DNA from: Jiangella aurantiaca
GTDB lineage: Bacteria; Actinomycetota; Actinomycetes; Jiangellales; Jiangellaceae
Reading direction: 5' to 3'
Assembly (NCBI RefSeq): GCF_004349105.1
Contig: NZ_SMLB01000061.1
Coordinates: 1 to 34,913, forward strand
Length of the DNA: 34,913 bases
The notes under the pieces were generated by a model that saw only the letters and a program-made list of their open reading frames with translations, made no database searches and was not told the origin of the DNA. Of this stretch, positions 32,415 through 34,913 are shown in pieces (position 1 is the stretch's first letter; the number at the start of each line of letters is the position of its first letter). Position numbers and translations under genes: made by a program.

Positions 32415-32525
32415 ATGCGCCGAGCGTTCGGGTCCACCCCAGCGACACCATTCGTCCGAGCAGAGGACTCGAAGCTCATTGCGTACGCTCAACCTGGGAA
32501 TCCTCGCGCATGTCGACGCCGGTAA
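32415..32525 (+). CDS. Possible upstream (leader) peptide ORF of the Tet-like gene
   Basis: A 36-residue reading frame starts at ATG 32415 after a good ribosome binding site (AAGGGAGAG, 32402-32410). It ends in TAA at 32523-32525, inside the Tet-like gene but in another frame. The peptide is arginine-rich at both ends (MRRAF ... ACRRR). It would load ribosomes across the weak TTG start at 32479. Leader-peptide attenuation is known for Tn916 tet(M), so control of this kind is possible. Chance occurrence cannot be excluded. Confidence 0.35.
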   Translation: MRRAFGSTPATPFVRAEDSKLIAYAQPGNPRACRRR

Positions 32526-34458
32526 AACCAGTCTGACCGAGCGGCTGTTGTACGTCGCCGGGGTCATCGACGAGGTCGGCAGCGTCGACGCCGGGAGTAC
32601 ACAGACCGACTCGCTCGCGCTGGAACGGCAGCGCGGCATCACCATCAGGTCCGCCGTCGTCGCGTTCACCGTCGGCGACACGGCCGTGAACCTCATCGAC
32701 ACGCCCGGCCACCCCGACTTCATCGCGGAGGTGGAGCGGGTGCTCAACGTGCTCGACGGCGCCGTGCTGGTCGTGTCGGCGGTGGAGGGCGTGCAGGCGC
32801 AGACGCGCGTGCTGATGCGGACGCTGCGGCGGCTGCGCATCCCGACCCTGGTCTTCGTCAACAAGCTCGACCGTGCCGGCGCCGACCTGGATGCCGTCCT
32901 CGAGCAGTTGGCCACCCGGCTGACTCCGCGGATCGTCCCGCTCGGCGCAGCCGAGCGCCAGGGCACCAAGGACGCCGCGTTCCGCCCGTTCACCGCCGAC
33001 GACGACGGGTTCGGCGCCCGGCTCGTGGACGTGCTGGCCGACGGCGACGACGCGTTGCTCGCGGACTTCGTCGACGACCCGGCGGGCCTGTCGCACCGGC
33101 GGCTGCTGCGGTCGCTGGCCCTGCAGTCGCGGCGGGCGGACGTGCACCCGGTTTTCGCCGGCTCGGCCATCACCGGCGCGGGCGTCGACGAGCTGACGGC
33201 GGGCATCGTGCGGCTGCTGCCGTCGACGCCCGAGCCGGACGGCGACGCCGCGGGGCCGCCCGCCGGCACCGTCTTCAAGGTCGAGCGCGGGCCGGCGGGG
33301 GAGAAGATCGCCTACGTCCGGATGGTCACCGGCACGCTGCGCACGCGCGACCGGCTTGCGGCCGGCAAGGTCACCGCGCTCAGCGTGTTCGACGGCGGCG
33401 GCGCCCGGCCGCGCGCAGAGGTGACGGCCGGGTGGATCGCCAAGGTCTGGGGGCTGACCGGTGTTCGCATCGGCGACTCGCTGGGCGAGCCGACCGGCGG
33501 CGGGGCGGAGCACCACTTCGCCCCGCCGACCCTGGAGACCGTCGTCGTGCCGCGGCGGGCCCGGGACCGGGGCGCGCTGCACGAGGCGCTGGCCCAGCTG
33601 GCCGAGCAGGATCCGCTGATCGACCTGCGCCAGGACGACCTCCGTCAGGAGGTGTCGGTGTCGCTCTATGGCGAGGTGCAGAAGGAGGTCGTCCAGGCGA
33701 CCCTCGCGGCCGAGTACGGCATCGACGTCGACTTCCGAAAGTCCACCACCATCTGCGTCGAGCGGGTCACCGGGAGCGGGGAGGCGGTCGAGCTGATCAA
33801 GCAGGACGGCAACCCGTTCCTCGCCGGCGTCGGGCTGCGGGTCGAACCGGCCGCCGAACGCGAAGGCGTCACGTTCGAGCTGGCCATTGAGCTGGGGTCG
33901 CTGCCGCCGGCGTTCCTGCGGGCGATCGACGAGACCGTCCGCGAGACGCTGCGGGAGGGGCTGCACGGCTGGGACGTGCCGGACTGCCGGGTGACGCTGA
34001 CGCGGTCGCAGTACTGGCCACGGCAGAGCCACGCGCATGCCACGTTCGACAAGAGCATGTCCAGCACCGCCGGAGACTTCCGGCTGCTCACGCCGCTGGT
34101 GCTCATGACGGCGCTGCGGCGGGCCGGTACCCGGGTGCACGAGCCGATCCACCGGTTCGAGCTGGAGCTGCCCGCCGACTGCCTCGGCCAGGTACTCCCG
34201 GCGTTGGCGCGCCTGCGGGGTGTGCCGGGGACCCCGGCACCGACGGCGTCCGGCTATCTGCTCGCCGGCGACCTCCCCGCGGCGCACGCGCACGAGCTGC
34301 AGCAGCAGCTGCCGGCGCTGACCCGCGGCGAGGGCGTCCTGGAGACCCGGTTCGACCGCTACGCGCCGGTCGCCGGCCCGCCACCGGACCGCCCGCGCAC
34401 CGACCACGACCCGCTCCACCGCGACGAGTACCTGCTGCGCGTCGTCCGCCGGGTGTGA
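32479..34458 (+). CDS. Ribosomal protection GTPase, Tet(M)/Otr(A)-like (EF-G-related)
   Basis: This 659-residue EF-G-like GTPase resembles proteins that free the ribosome from tetracycline. G-motifs are AHVDAGKT (10-17), the switch region RGIT (52-55), DTPGH (74-78) and NKLD (128-131). Domains II-V follow, with domain IV near SQYWPRQSHAHATFDKSMSS. At the domain IV loop that reaches the drug site, Tet(M) reads SPVSTPADF; here it is SMSSTAGDF (526-534), so the Pro-Val pair is absent. It may be an Otr(A)-type protein or a different ribosome-rescue factor. TTG 32479 aligns with the Tet(M) start (MKIINIGVLAHVDAGKT), and AGAGGA lies 11 bases upstream. A leader peptide ORF overlaps the start. The gene ends 4 bases from a convergent gene. 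Confidence 0.85.
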   Translation: MRTLNLGILAHVDAGKTSLTERLLYVAGVIDEVGSVDAGSTQTDSLALERQRGITIRSAVVAFTVGDTAVNLIDTPGHPDFIAEVERVLNVLDGAVLVVSAVEGVQAQTRVLMRTLRRLRIPTLVFVNKLDRAGADLDAVLEQLATRLTPRIVPLGAAERQGTKDAAFRPFTADDDGFGARLVDVLADGDDALLADFVDDPAGLSHRRLLRSLALQSRRADVHPVFAGSAITGAGVDELTAGIVRLLPSTPEPDGDAAGPPAGTVFKVERGPAGEKIAYVRMVTGTLRTRDRLAAGKVTALSVFDGGGARPRAEVTAGWIAKVWGLTGVRIGDSLGEPTGGGAEHHFAPPTLETVVVPRRARDRGALHEALAQLAEQDPLIDLRQDDLRQEVSVSLYGEVQKEVVQATLAAEYGIDVDFRKSTTICVERVTGSGEAVELIKQDGNPFLAGVGLRVEPAAEREGVTFELAIELGSLPPAFLRAIDETVRETLREGLHGWDVPDCRVTLTRSQYWPRQSHAHATFDKSMSSTAGDFRLLTPLVLMTALRRAGTRVHEPIHRFELELPADCLGQVLPALARLRGVPGTPAPTASGYLLAGDLPAAHAHELQQQLPALTRGEGVLETRFDRYAPVAGPPPDRPRTDHDPLHRDEYLLRVVRRV

Positions 34459-34462
34459 CGCC

Positions 34463-34913
34463 TCACCCGGCGGACGGGATGGTCTCCAGGTCGCTGAGCA
34501 GCCACTCGCGGTCCTCGTCCGTGGTGATGTCGCCGCTGGCCAGCCGCGCCTGCTCGGCGTGCCGGCGCGCCTCGTCGTGGTCGCCGGCGACGGCGTAGGC
34601 GCGGGCCAGCGCCTCGTAGGCGAAAGCCAGGTCCCAGTCGCCGATGCCGTTCTCCTGGCAGGTCGACAACACCAGCCGGGCGTGGAACAGCGCGGGCTCG
34701 GCCCGGCCGACGACGCAGTAGACCCGCGAGCACAGCCAGTGGCTGCGGGCGACGTTCTGCGGCGTGCCGACCTGCAGCCAGTGGTACGCCGAGGCGTGCG
34801 CCTGGTGGATCATCAGCACGTCGTCGTCGGGCGAGCGGTCCTCCAGTTCCATCAGCCGCCAGGTGTCGTTGAACAGGTCGGCGCCCAGCCGGCGGTGCAG
34901 GGCGGGGTCGATC
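34463..34913 (-). CDS. TPR-like protein of unknown function, C-terminal part
   Basis: The minus-strand frame is open from the window edge to a stop at 34463, giving 149 residues of C-terminus; an ATG at 34852 lies inside the continuing frame and is probably not the start. Helical pairs resembling tetratricopeptide repeats are visible (HARLVLSTCQENG and AFAYEALARAYAVAGDHDEARRH). The sequence GDWDLAFAYEALARA is familiar from a widespread but uncharacterised actinobacterial family. Repeats of this kind usually mediate protein contacts. No catalytic motif is seen. Function is unknown. Confidence 0.75.
   Translation of the reverse strand, partial: IDPALHRRLGADLFNDTWRLMELEDRSPDDDVLMIHQAHASAYHWLQVGTPQNVARSHWLCSRVYCVVGRAEPALFHARLVLSTCQENGIGDWDLAFAYEALARAYAVAGDHDEARRHAEQARLASGDITTDEDREWLLSDLETIPSAG

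Noticed and set aside
31882-32478. N-terminal extension of the Tet-like frame to upstream starts, including TTG 32353 after AAAGGAG
   Set aside because: Tet(M)-family proteins begin right at the GILAHVDAGKT region, the extension is unlike any of them, and the AAAGGAG is about 15 bases from the TTG, which is too far.
1-34913. CRISPR arrays, tRNA/rRNA genes, insertion sequences, defence-system operons
   Set aside because: No regularly spaced repeats, cloverleaf patterns, transposase genes or known defence genes were found on either strand. The HNH protein is of the 13E12 type and is not clearly a defence nuclease.

Overview
The window is about 35 kb of very GC-rich, gene-dense DNA from a high-GC actinobacterium. 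Codon third positions are almost all G or C, GTG and TTG starts are common, and many genes overlap by 4 bases. The gene order xerD-parA-scpA-scpB-rluB-aroH-tyrA-cmk-plsC-der is the usual actinobacterial one. I cannot fix the genus from sequence alone. No tRNA, rRNA, CRISPR array, phage or insertion sequence was seen. The right half is mostly conserved chromosome and the left half is accessory metabolism.

Region 1 (1-10789) is metabolic. A partial MFS transporter (minus) diverges from an ArsR-type regulator across a perfect palindrome. The regulator overlaps hyuA-hyuB, an ATP-dependent hydantoinase/oxoprolinase-type pair. An MHYT-domain membrane protein with a structured leader follows, converging on a predicted Tat-exported lipoprotein beta-carbonic anhydrase. 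That gene and a CaiB/BaiF CoA-transferase diverge from starts only 24 bases apart. After a 22-bp-arm inverted repeat come an overlapping carbamate kinase and a cyanuric acid hydrolase/barbiturase-family enzyme. Several of these proteins act on cyclic amides, CO2/bicarbonate or carbamate, so a nitrogen-ring catabolic island is possible but unproven.

Region 2 (10826-14316) is a short run of overlapping genes: fmt, rsmB, a GNAT acetyltransferase and a Nudix ADP-ribose pyrophosphatase-like protein.

Region 3 (14350-18750, minus) is one 1466-residue secreted protein. It joins a GH20 beta-hexosaminidase, a LamG-like domain, a GH29 alpha-L-fucosidase, a NEW3-type domain and an F-type (fucose-binding) lectin domain. 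It is the most striking single gene here and suggests trimming of fucosylated, N-acetylhexosamine-containing glycans outside the cell.

Region 4 (19241-29641) holds ald, xerD, then parA-scpA-scpB-rluB (chromosome segregation and rRNA modification), aroH-tyrA (tyrosine pathway), and cmk-plsC-der with a small ATP-dependent DNA ligase added at the end.

Region 5 (29654-34913) holds an AlkZ-type DNA glycosylase homologue convergent with the ligase, a DUF222/HNH endonuclease, a Tet(M)/Otr(A)-like ribosomal protection GTPase with a possible upstream peptide ORF, and a partial TPR-like protein.

A recurring regulatory theme is a TANNNT box 6-8 bases before the start codon at eight genes. This is the signature of leaderless transcription in Actinobacteria.
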